From the NCBI GenBank assembly GCA_902363835.1, contig CABJBM010000003.1:235610-299609 (forward strand): DNA of 64,000 nt, in the 5' to 3' direction. Each line of letters starts with the position of its first letter. Position 1 is the stretch's first letter. Positions 25,028 to 32,604 of this stretch are shown piece after piece. This DNA comes from Lachnospiraceae bacterium. Lineage in GTDB: Bacteria; Bacillota; Clostridia; Lachnospirales; Lachnospiraceae. A program made the translations under genes and the position numbers. The notes below the pieces were generated by a model that made no database searches, was not told the DNA's origin, and worked only from the letters and a program-made list of their open reading frames with translations.

Positions 25028-26254
25028 ATAGACAGTAAGGCATTAAGACAGCCAAATGAGGAACCAAAGGCGTATCGAATAAGGTTATATAAAAATAAAG
25101 AACTATATGGATTAAGTAATCCTGAGATTGGTAGGCTGTGTAACGAAGCTTTTGGTGTATGTTATGATGAGTCTGCTCACCGGAAACATATGAAGAGTTA
25201 TTTGGAGGGGTACGGCGATGCTAAATCTGAATCGTGTGATTCTGACAAGCACATGAAAGAACTTGATTTAAAATTAGATGCTATTCGTAAGGAGAATATT
25301 AAATTACAAACGGCCAATATCGAAAGAAATCGTATTGATAGAAATGTTTCCCGTCAAGAAATGTACTACGAATACATTGGAAGAACTTGTGGCACTCTCC
25401 CACTGCCTGATTTTAAGTCTTTATATTCACATGAACCAAGTAATTGCAAAAAATCATTTCCAGAAGAATATCTGGTTGCACTGGCTGACATTCACTATGG
25501 TGCAAAATTTAAAAGCGAAAACAATGAATACTCTCCTGAAATAACCAAAGAACGGTTAGAATTTTTAGGTTATGAATTGGTAAAGTTTGTTACTGAAAAA
25601 GAATTACAGAAATTACATATCGCTAGTCTAGGTGATTTACTTCAAGGTATTCTTAGGATTAATGATTTGCGAATTAATGACAGTACAGTTGTTAAGTCTA
25701 CGGTTGAAATCAGCCGGCTTATTGCATCTTTCTTAAATGAATTATCCACTTTTGTAAAAATTGAATATTATCATGTACCTATGGCTAATCATACCCAGAC
25801 ACGGGTGTTGGGTAGTAAAGCCAATGAGTTAATGGACGAGGATTTAGAATATCTCATTGGTAATTATATAAAAGATTTATGCAGAGATAATGAACGAATT
25901 AGTATTCACTTAGCAGATGAAGGCAAGGGATATATTGACATTCCTATTTTAGGCAATGAGATTGTGGCACTTCACGGACATCAGATTAAGGGTATAGAGA
26001 ATTCTTTGAAAGACTTATCTATGTTAAGAAGATCATTTATAGATGTGCTCCTGATGGGGCATCTTCACGCAGGAAAAGAACTTACAAGTAATGAAGGTTG
26101 CTGTTCAGATTGTGAGGTTCTTATTGCCCCGTCATTTGTTGGTAGCGACCCATACTCTGATTCATTGATGAAAGGTAGTAAAGCTGCCGTGAAGATTTAT
26201 GGATTCAATGAAGTATACGGACATGACGAGACATATAAGATTATTTTAAACTAA
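25028..26254 (+). CDS. calcineurin-like metallophosphoesterase with apparent AUA start
   Basis: The domain from about residue 150 carries the family motifs in order: ALADIHYG (D-x-H), ASLGDLLQG (GD), PMANHTQ (NH), VALHGHQ and LLMGHLHAG (GHxH). It resembles SbcD/Mre11-type phage phosphoesterases acting on nucleic acid or nucleotides. Upstream of the first ATG (25190) the frame is clearly coding (RIRLYKNKELYGLSNPEIGR), a helix-turn-helix-like N-terminal segment. The only candidate start is ATA 25028, 7 bases after GGGTGGG, two codons after an in-frame TGA. Length about 408 aa. Confidence 0.8.
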   Translation: MDSKALRQPNEEPKAYRIRLYKNKELYGLSNPEIGRLCNEAFGVCYDESAHRKHMKSYLEGYGDAKSESCDSDKHMKELDLKLDAIRKENIKLQTANIERNRIDRNVSRQEMYYEYIGRTCGTLPLPDFKSLYSHEPSNCKKSFPEEYLVALADIHYGAKFKSENNEYSPEITKERLEFLGYELVKFVTEKELQKLHIASLGDLLQGILRINDLRINDSTVVKSTVEISRLIASFLNELSTFVKIEYYHVPMANHTQTRVLGSKANELMDEDLEYLIGNYIKDLCRDNERISIHLADEGKGYIDIPILGNEIVALHGHQIKGIENSLKDLSMLRRSFIDVLLMGHLHAGKELTSNEGCCSDCEVLIAPSFVGSDPYSDSLMKGSKAAVKIYGFNEVYGHDETYKIILN

Positions 26255-26265
26255 GGACAAGAAAA

Positions 26266-26292
26266 GTCAGTCACGGGTGGACTGGCTATTAT
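26266..26292 (+). terminator. weak terminator-like hairpin
   Basis: AGTCAGTC and GACTGGCT flank ACGGGTG just after the phosphoesterase stop, followed by ATTATC. A weak stem without a T run. Confidence 0.35.
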
Positions 26293-26351
26293 CAAGAATA
26301 GTAAATTTACTGCTCTTTAAAAATTAAATATTATAAGGAGATTTATAAAAT

Positions 26352-26627
26352 ATGAGCAAGACAGACTTATTGAAGAAGATCGCTAAAAGCACCGAATTAT
26401 CCCAGAAAAATGTAGATGATGTATTAGTGGCATTTGCGGATTTAGTAAAGGAAACTTTAACTTCTGATAAAGATGAAAAGGTTACTCTTCCTGGGCTTGG
26501 TACGTTTTCCGTTAAGCACGTGAGTGAAAGATCTGGTGTGGCGGCACTTGCAGGTGGTAAGGCATGGACTAAGCCAGAGCATGATGAAATCCGCTTCAAG
26601 ATTTCCAGTTCTGTAAAGGAAATCTGA
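26352..26627 (+). CDS. HU-family DNA-binding protein
   Basis: 91 aa, full-length HU. SKTDLLKKIAKSTELSQKNV is the helical half, VTLPGLGTFSVKHVSER the canonical GxGxF strand, and DEIRFKISSSVKEI the closing helix. The normal DNA-binding arm is altered (SGVAALAGGKAWTKPEHD). Probably compacts phage DNA or assists replication and recombination. Ribosome site AAGGAG at 26335. Confidence 0.9.
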   Translation: MSKTDLLKKIAKSTELSQKNVDDVLVAFADLVKETLTSDKDEKVTLPGLGTFSVKHVSERSGVAALAGGKAWTKPEHDEIRFKISSSVKEI

Positions 26628-26642
26628 TGGGTGGTGATTTGA

Positions 26643-26786
26643 GTGTATGATATTTATGTAAAGGAAATCAAACTCACCGAAGATGAAATAACTCTTTTAA
26701 AAGAGGCACTGGAAGCACGTCAGGATAAATGTGTATCTGTTGGTGAATCAGTCACCATTGAAACTCTGTTAGAAAAGTTGGATTGA
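26643..26786 (+). CDS. hypothetical small protein (47 aa)
   Basis: GTG start behind GGTGGTGATTTGA, 15 bases after the HU gene. Protein MYDIYVKEIKLTEDEITLLK… is helical and acidic. Function unknown. Confidence 0.55.
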   Translation: MYDIYVKEIKLTEDEITLLKEALEARQDKCVSVGESVTIETLLEKLD

Positions 26787-26856
26787 TCCATATAGAAAAA
26801 TTTATTGACCAAGGATATTGGTTATAAACAATAAAATCATTAAGGAGGAAATACAT

Positions 26857-27066
26857 ATGATTTACGATTATAAGAATAGAACTATTACCTTTGAAACACC
26901 TGCCGAAGAGATTGATTACAAGACACATATGGCAGAGTATGGCCCCGGTACCGGAAAGTCTCACCCGGATAATTGCACATATTGTGCCGCCAGGGGTTGG
27001 AAGACATTTCCGGGTACTACATTCGAAGAGGAATGTGATAAGTACGCCGAGGAAAATGAAGAGTAA
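26857..27066 (+). CDS. hypothetical protein (69 aa)
   Basis: Starts MIYDYKNRTITFETPAEE behind AAGGAGGAAATACAT. Contains a possible metal- or ligand-binding centre HPDNCTYCAARGWKTFPG. Acidic C-terminus. A terminator follows at 27089-27120. Function unknown. Confidence 0.65.
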   Translation: MIYDYKNRTITFETPAEEIDYKTHMAEYGPGTGKSHPDNCTYCAARGWKTFPGTTFEEECDKYAEENEE

Positions 27067-27088
27067 TTAGATTGATTATATGAGATTC

Positions 27089-27120
27089 TACACGGTCAAA
27101 CGTGTAGGGTCTATTTTTAT
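27089..27120 (+). terminator. Rho-independent terminator
   Basis: AGATTCTACACG and CGTGTAGGGTCT form a stem (with wobbles) around GTCAAA, followed by ATTTTT. Confidence 0.7.
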
Positions 27121-27268
27121 GCCTATTTTTAGGTGACAGAGAAAATTTGAGGATCGTGAGAGTAGTCCTCTCCTTATATGACAGTGAAATGTATACGGTG
27201 AGATGCGTATATGACAGCGAGGAAGAAATGAAGGTGAGACGCTTCATAAAACATATAAGGAGGAATTA

Positions 27269-28120
27269 ATGGTAACAAAATTTACAAAGAAAGAATTATT
27301 AAGATTAAGATGCACCGACGAAGAAATATCTCTGGTAATGAAATATCAAAAATTATTACCAATGCCAGATGAGGATTTTGAAATGAACGCAAGATCACTT
27401 CACGAGTATTTACGTGTCGGTAAAGATATTTCTGCATGGATTATTTCAAGAATCAAAAAATATGATTTTAAGGAAAATACAGATTATAAAATTTCCTATG
27501 AGGCAAGCAACTCCAAATTTGGAGACGCTGATTTTTCAACCTTGTCACAAGCAAAACGTAGTGCGTTAGGGGTTAAAACAGAGTATTATCTCACCGTAAA
27601 TATGTGCAAAGAATTATGCACTATTGAGAACAATGAACTCGGTAGATTAGCAAGAAGATATTTTATTCTTATGGAAGATTTAATCAAAAGAAATGATGAT
27701 TGGTGGAGAGTGAGAAACCCACAGCGGCTAAATTATAAACCTATGTGTAAGGCTGTTTCAGAAGCAGTACATAAATCTACTGGAAAATACGGAGATGATT
27801 CTGATTTTTCGAGAGAAGCAAATATACTTAACAGAATAGCAACTGGTTGTTCTGCATTAGAAATTAAGCTGTATTTAGGTGTTGGAATCAATGAGCTGAC
27901 TCGTGATAATTTAACTAATGACTATAATGAGAAAATTGCATTCTTGCAGGAACAGAATATATTATTACTCGGAATGGGATTACCAATTGTCCAGCGTGTC
28001 GATATGCTGATTACATTTTTTGATATTAAGTATCCAGATGCAAAGCCATTACAGCATTATTTTGACAGAGACTATCTTTTGAAAGCCAGAGAGAAAATTT
28101 TAGAAGAATTGAACCGTTAG
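27269..28120 (+). CDS. AntA/AntB-type antirepressor
   Basis: 283 aa. MNARSLHEYLRVGKDISAWI, then SRIKKYDFKENTDYKIS and EYYLTVNMCKELCTIE are the AntA/AntB domain (about residues 38-125). The C-terminal half is helical and unassigned. Starts ATG 27269 behind AAGGAGGAATTA. Likely antagonises a repressor; third of four antirepressor-type genes in the window. Confidence 0.8.
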   Translation: MVTKFTKKELLRLRCTDEEISLVMKYQKLLPMPDEDFEMNARSLHEYLRVGKDISAWIISRIKKYDFKENTDYKISYEASNSKFGDADFSTLSQAKRSALGVKTEYYLTVNMCKELCTIENNELGRLARRYFILMEDLIKRNDDWWRVRNPQRLNYKPMCKAVSEAVHKSTGKYGDDSDFSREANILNRIATGCSALEIKLYLGVGINELTRDNLTNDYNEKIAFLQEQNILLLGMGLPIVQRVDMLITFFDIKYPDAKPLQHYFDRDYLLKAREKILEELNR

Positions 28121-28170
28121 GGGTGAGCAATCGCCCTTTTTATATTGTTATGAAAGGAAGTGATGAGTGT

Positions 28171-29202
28171 ATGGAAGCTAAAATTGCAAAAAGAAGTGAT
28201 GACGTAACTGATGAGATGTGGAAAGAGGTAAATGAATTTAATCGTAATATGGTTAAAGAATACCTTGAAAACCAGGCAGAGTTATCGATTAAATCAAAAA
28301 TAGGCTATGAGTCAGCCCTTAGGATATTCTTCTACTGGGTTAAAGATAACCTCAATAATAAAAGCTGCCTAGATATTAAGAAAAAGGAATTTGTGAGATA
28401 TCTAAACTGGTTGACTAACCGTGGATTATCCGACTCTGCAATCAAATTCAAAAAATCGTCGGTAAGCAATATATGTAACTATATAATGATGATGTATGAA
28501 GAAGAATATCCAACATTCAGATCTTTCGTCACAAAAGAGATGAAGGTGGTCAAGACTGGATATGTACATCCAAAAGAGCCTTTAACTCCAGATGAATATA
28601 TTAACCTTTGTGAAGAATTGGAAAAACGTGAAGAATGGGAGAAATTAGCCTATCTTATGTTTTCGTATTCTACTGGCTGCCGACGAGCTGAAGCGAGACA
28701 GCTTTTAAAAGAAGTCGTAGACTATACAGCTAAAGAAAAAGAAATTACTGTAATTGACGAAGACGGAAATGAGCAGAAAGCCATTTCAAAAAGATACCTA
28801 ACCCATACAATTCGTTGTAAGGGTGCCTCCGTTATTGGAAAGCCTAGAAAATTAAAATTTGGACAAGAAGTAATGGACATTTTTAAAAAATGGCTTGAAG
28901 TACGTGGTGACGATGACAATCCATATATGTTTGTTATTAAGGTAAAGAAAACGGGAGCAATTAGGCAAGTATCCGAGTCTACATTCAATGGGTGGTGTTC
29001 AGATTTATTTGCTGAGATTGTTGGGCGTAGAGTTCATCCACATCTCTTTAGAGAGTCAAGAGCTACGAACCTCGTGGTATACGAGCATAAATCAGCAGAA
29101 GTTGCTCAAAAATTATTAGGACATTTGGATGTAACAACCACGAAAAATCATTATATCATCAAAAACGACGAATCGGACGAGTCAGATGAGGCATTTATCT
29201 AA
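28171..29202 (+). CDS. int: tyrosine recombinase / phage integrase
   Basis: 343 aa. An N-terminal SAM-like core-binding domain (about 1-110) precedes the catalytic domain. Expected active-site residues are visible: TGCRRAEARQ (first Arg), HPHLFRESRAT (HxxR), KLLGHLDVTTT (His) and the nucleophile in KNHYIIK. The start MEAKIAKRSDDVTDEMW at 28171 is chosen; GTG 28123 is possible but lacks a ribosome site. It may integrate the phage or resolve multimers of a plasmid form. No attachment site could be identified, although tRNA genes lie nearby. Confidence 0.88.
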   Translation: MEAKIAKRSDDVTDEMWKEVNEFNRNMVKEYLENQAELSIKSKIGYESALRIFFYWVKDNLNNKSCLDIKKKEFVRYLNWLTNRGLSDSAIKFKKSSVSNICNYIMMMYEEEYPTFRSFVTKEMKVVKTGYVHPKEPLTPDEYINLCEELEKREEWEKLAYLMFSYSTGCRRAEARQLLKEVVDYTAKEKEITVIDEDGNEQKAISKRYLTHTIRCKGASVIGKPRKLKFGQEVMDIFKKWLEVRGDDDNPYMFVIKVKKTGAIRQVSESTFNGWCSDLFAEIVGRRVHPHLFRESRATNLVVYEHKSAEVAQKLLGHLDVTTTKNHYIIKNDESDESDEAFI

Positions 29203-29204
29203 CT

Positions 29205-29524
29205 AAATCCGCCTTTCATTCAGAGAATAAAGAACCGAGCCAACAACTCAAACATAGAACTTTGGGTATGAAATCCCAACCAAGAAGAATATTGGTTCTG
29301 GTGTCGCATTTTATCCAGATTAAATGTAGTAGATGCCTTCGGGAGCGCAAAGCAGCCAATATATCTGGTCAGCCGAAAGGTGAGACATTATCAAATGACT
29401 GCTGTGAGGTCAAATTAGGGAAATAGCGCAATTAGTTAGAGAAGATGTTCTCTACGAATCCGTAGACATACGGTGAGGTGGGCGCTTGGAGATAAACAGG
29501 TGATGAGGAGTACCCCTGTAATAT
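29205..29524 (+). ncRNA. candidate structured RNA upstream of tRNA-Ile
   Basis: 320 bases without a gene between the integrase and the tRNA. Visible stems: CCAGAT/ATCTGG (about 29310-29369), TTGGG/CCCAA (about 29261-29278), TAGAGAA-GATG-TTCTCTA (about 29438-29456) and CCGTA-GACA-TACGG (about 29459-29475). AGCGCAATTAGTTAGAGA resembles a tRNA D-arm, so part may be a decayed tRNA. Family unknown. Confidence 0.35.
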
Positions 29525-29598
29525 ACGAGTGTACCCAAGTGGTGAAGGGATGCGGCTTATATCCGTTAACGCCAAAGGTTCGATTCCTTTCACTCGTA
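29525..29598 (+). tRNA. tRNA-Ile(UAU)
   Basis: Acceptor ACGAGTG/CACTCGT pairs perfectly over 7 bp. D-arm CCC…GGG, anticodon arm with loop CTTATAT (anticodon TAT), T-arm AAAGG-TTCGATT-CCTTT, discriminator A. The anticodon stem (TGCGG/CCGTT) has a mismatch and a wobble at its outer end. It would read AUA codons, which are frequent in this AT-rich genome. Confidence 0.8.
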
Positions 29599-29647
29599 TC
29601 TATGATTTCAGAATTAATACACACACTTCCAAAGAAAGGAGAATGCA

Positions 29648-30511
29648 ATGGGAACTTTAATCAATTTAATAAATAGAGGCATTGCCGATGAAGGATATAT
29701 CGAAAAAGCGTCTAATGCAGATCTTGATTCAAAGACAGCAAATAAAGGAATTAACAATTACACAAAGTATTCCCGTGATGTTAACTCATGGGGATTAATG
29801 GGTTGTCAGGGACAGCCGTGGTGTTGCACAATGCAATTTGCCCTAGAAGGATACGAATTTGGCGTTGAAACAGCTTTAAAACACTGGAATATGACACGAA
29901 ATACATATGTTGGATACAATTGTTTCTCGACCTATAATACTTTCAAAAATGCGGAAAAAGTAGGTATAGAGCCACAATTAGGTGCAGTAGTCATTTTTGA
30001 CTTTTCTCACGCTGGGCGAGTAATTAAAATATATTCCAAGAATGGACAAAAGTATTGGGATTGCTTAGAAGGTAACACTTCTTCAAATTTATCTGATCGT
30101 AATGGTGGACAGGTTAAAATCAAAACAAGACCATGGAGAGATTCTACTGTCAAAGGTTTTTGTTATATCGACTATGAAATCGAAAAGAAATCTGGCTGGT
30201 TACAAGAAGATGGTGGTTGGAGATTTTATAATGGAGATTCCGGATTACCAATTAGAAATGACTGGCTGCAAGATACTGATGGTAAATGGTACTGGTTTAA
30301 CGGTGCCGGTATAATGATTACAAATACCTGGTATCAGTACAATGGTAATTGGTACTATCTTGGAGTTGATGGCGCCATGTGTACATCTCAGTTGGTAGAA
30401 AACTCCGGAAAGATTTATGCTGTCGATGCTGATGGCAAAATGGTTACTGGTGAGATTGTATTGTCTACTTTAAGTGACGGTGCATTGGTGTACAAAGGGT
30501 TGTCCAAGTAA
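29648..30511 (+). CDS. endolysin, CHAP-like amidase with choline-binding-type repeats
   Basis: 287 aa. The N-terminal domain (about 1-175) shows a CHAP/NlpC-like arrangement: QGQPWCCTMQFALEGYEFG supplies the Cys, VVIFDFSHAGRVIKIY the His and YWDCLEGNTS the polar residue. The C-terminus holds wall-binding repeats GWLQEDGGWRFYNGDSG, DGKWYWFNGAGIM and NGNWYYLGVDGAM. No signal peptide, so release needs a holin. Here the lysin precedes the terminase while holins lie at 44 kb, an unusual split. Ribosome site AAAGGAGAATGCA. Confidence 0.85.
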   Translation: MGTLINLINRGIADEGYIEKASNADLDSKTANKGINNYTKYSRDVNSWGLMGCQGQPWCCTMQFALEGYEFGVETALKHWNMTRNTYVGYNCFSTYNTFKNAEKVGIEPQLGAVVIFDFSHAGRVIKIYSKNGQKYWDCLEGNTSSNLSDRNGGQVKIKTRPWRDSTVKGFCYIDYEIEKKSGWLQEDGGWRFYNGDSGLPIRNDWLQDTDGKWYWFNGAGIMITNTWYQYNGNWYYLGVDGAMCTSQLVENSGKIYAVDADGKMVTGEIVLSTLSDGALVYKGLSK

Positions 30512-30556
30512 GAAATGAGTATTTTATTTGGAATTAAATAAGGTTTTTATTATTAG

Positions 30557-30587
30557 AGAGTCGTCTTTTAAGGCGGCTCTTTTTATT
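30557..30587 (+). terminator. terminator after the endolysin
   Basis: AGAGTCGTC and GGCGGCTCT around TTTTAA, followed by TTTTTATT. Confidence 0.75.
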
Positions 30588-30589
30588 AT

Positions 30590-30674
30590 GTTTGCGTGGT
30601 CGAGAGGCTTATGACATCTGTCCTGAAAACAGAAGTGTTGAAAGGCACCGTGGGTTCAAATCCTACCGCAAACG
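30590..30674 (+). tRNA. tRNA-Ser(UGA)
   Basis: Acceptor GTTTGCG/CGCAAAC pairs perfectly. Anticodon stem TCTGT/ACAGA with loop CCTGAAA gives anticodon TGA. A class II long variable arm (GTG…CAC) and T-arm with GGGTTCAAATCC follow. Position 33 is C where U is nearly universal, which is unusual. It begins only three bases after the terminator of the lysin gene. Confidence 0.85.
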
Positions 30675-30731
30675 CTACTCTTCTATCACGAAGAGAAATA
30701 ACGGGTAGCGTCCTAACGCTGGAGGAATACC

Positions 30732-31367
30732 ATGAGTAATACAAACAAAAATGTATTTGAAGAAACTGTAATAACATTGATCGAGGATGCAAAGAAACTG
30801 CAAGCTAAATTTTCAAAATGTCAAGAAAACAATAACTTTACGGAAGCACTAAGTTGTATGCGTTTGCTGAAGGATACACTTTCTCTAATTAAAGAATATG
30901 ATTGGGAACTAAAATATTCAGAGTTAGAAACCACTACTGGTAAGCAGTTGAAAATCTGGGAACAGAATCATTGTGGCGAAATTAGAAACTTAAAAGAATA
31001 TTGCACTTATGACTCAATGGATAAGAAAAATGTATGGATTGAAAAGTTTGAATCTTGTATAAAGGATAATAAATCTTACATCTGTACCTATGGAGACGAG
31101 TGTAGAGGTACAGGAAAGTCTTATGCTTTAGCGAGTCTGTGTCACAAATACAACGGTATTGTAGTATCCGAAAGAACTAATGGATCGTTTGGAATAAAGA
31201 ATAATTGTAAGCAGTTTGGATTTAACATACCAATTTACAGTTATAGGGACGTTTTAAGCTCAAGACAGACAAAAAATAAGATTTTATTCCTTGATGAGTG
31301 TTCTGGACTAAGTAATGAACAAATTGATAAATTAAAAGAAAGTCATGTTGTCATAGGTTTTAATTAA
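30732..31367 (+). CDS. small P-loop ATPase-like protein
   Basis: 211 aa. The helical N-terminal half is followed by a Walker A-like GDECRGTGKSYALA (about residues 120-133) and Walker B-like KILFLDECSG. The domain is too short for a complete helicase. Placed between tRNA-Ser and the terminase, so a packaging or DNA-processing accessory role is possible. Start MSNTNKNVFEETV behind GGAGG. Function inferred only. Confidence 0.55.
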   Translation: MSNTNKNVFEETVITLIEDAKKLQAKFSKCQENNNFTEALSCMRLLKDTLSLIKEYDWELKYSELETTTGKQLKIWEQNHCGEIRNLKEYCTYDSMDKKNVWIEKFESCIKDNKSYICTYGDECRGTGKSYALASLCHKYNGIVVSERTNGSFGIKNNCKQFGFNIPIYSYRDVLSSRQTKNKILFLDECSGLSNEQIDKLKESHVVIGFN

Positions 31368-31438
31368 CATAATCATTCTCCCACTCTGGGTTGAATCTGC
31401 GCTTTCATTGGTGAAAATAAAATATAGAAACTATTAAC

Positions 31439-31474
31439 AAGCACTACTGCTCTAGCGGCGAGTGCTTATTTTAT
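31439..31474 (+). terminator. terminator before the late packaging genes
   Basis: AAGCACT and AGTGCTT with a 15-nt loop, followed by ATTTTATT; 26 bases later comes the packaging operon. Confidence 0.65.
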
Positions 31475-31500
31475 TGCAAACAGCAAAGGAGGTATTATAA

Positions 31501-32604
31501 ATGGCAAGGAAACCCAAAGTTGCTGACTTAACTGATAACTTTGACGATTCTCACGTTTATACGTGCCTACGATGCGGAAAAAGTTATGAGAATCCAGTTG
31601 GCAAATTCTATAAATCTCCATGGTCGGAGTCTTTTACAAAAAATTCAAAGTTTACTCATATCTGTAAAGACTGTGTAAATGAACTCTTTTTATATTATGA
31701 GAAAAAATACGACACAAAGTCAGCATGTATTTTCATGTGTTACAAACTAGATATTCCATACTATTATTCTCTTTTTGACAGCATAATAAAAGCTAATAAT
31801 AACTTTAGTATGGGGCTTTATATGCGCCAAATTAATGGTCGTCAATATCAATACCAAGACTTTTCGCAATCAATCTTGGCGGGTGAAATAGGTAAAACTT
31901 CCATTGAACTTGACCAAGATAAAGAAGTTAAATGGTCTAAACAAGATAAACAAAATAGAGATTACGCTATTGAGCTTATTGGTTACGATCCATTTGAGGA
32001 TTATCCAGAAGAGGACAGACGCTTTCTTTTCAATCAGCTTGCTCCATATTTAGAAGACGAGGATTCTGCCGAAGATGCTTACAAACTTTCGCAGATATTG
32101 CAAATCGTTAATAATAATAAGCAGATTCATGTTTGTGATAAACGAATTGCAAATTTAGACCCAGTTAAAGATGCTAATGATATTAAGACTTTGAATGTTA
32201 TAAAAAAAGATCTTGTTGCAAGTAACGATAAAATTGCAAAAGAAAATGAGATATCCGTAAAAAACAGATCTAATAAAGATGTTGGTAAATCTACTCTGAC
32301 ATATCTAATGCGTGACCTGAGAGAAAAGCATTTCGATAAAGCTGAAGCTGATTACTATGATCAGTTAAGTGGGGCTGGAACTCAATGGGCAATTTCGGTG
32401 TCTCAAAAGGCACTTCTTGATCACTGCCTATTTGATGAAAATGATAAGAAGGAAGTATATGAAACGCAGATAAAGCTTATAGAAGATTTATATAAAGAGT
32501 TAGATGACAAAAAAGAACAGGTGCGTCAATTACTTATTCAGGTTGATGAACTAAAATCGCAATTGTCCACTGTAGAGGACGGTGACGACGATGGCTTATC
32601 ATAA
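31501..32604 (+). CDS. probable terminase small subunit
   Basis: 367 aa. An N-terminal zinc-binding motif (YTCLRCGKSYENP, then HICKDCVNELF) is followed by a long mostly helical, acidic protein with a C-terminal coiled-coil (LYKELDDKKEQVRQLLIQVD). Position directly upstream of and overlapping TerL by 14 bases, plus zinc finger and helical core, fit the DNA-recognition subunit of clostridial phage terminases. Start ATG 31501 behind AAAGGAGGTATTATAA. Confidence 0.7.
   Translation: MARKPKVADLTDNFDDSHVYTCLRCGKSYENPVGKFYKSPWSESFTKNSKFTHICKDCVNELFLYYEKKYDTKSACIFMCYKLDIPYYYSLFDSIIKANNNFSMGLYMRQINGRQYQYQDFSQSILAGEIGKTSIELDQDKEVKWSKQDKQNRDYAIELIGYDPFEDYPEEDRRFLFNQLAPYLEDEDSAEDAYKLSQILQIVNNNKQIHVCDKRIANLDPVKDANDIKTLNVIKKDLVASNDKIAKENEISVKNRSNKDVGKSTLTYLMRDLREKHFDKAEADYYDQLSGAGTQWAISVSQKALLDHCLFDENDKKEVYETQIKLIEDLYKELDDKKEQVRQLLIQVDELKSQLSTVEDGDDDGLS

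Noticed and set aside
28123..28170. Integrase start at GTG 28123
   Set aside because: No ribosome site there; ATG 28171 follows GGAAGTGATG and begins the usual N-terminal domain.
29395..29480. Second tRNA in the leader of tRNA-Ile
   Set aside because: A D-arm-like stretch is present, but no acceptor or anticodon arm pairs convincingly.
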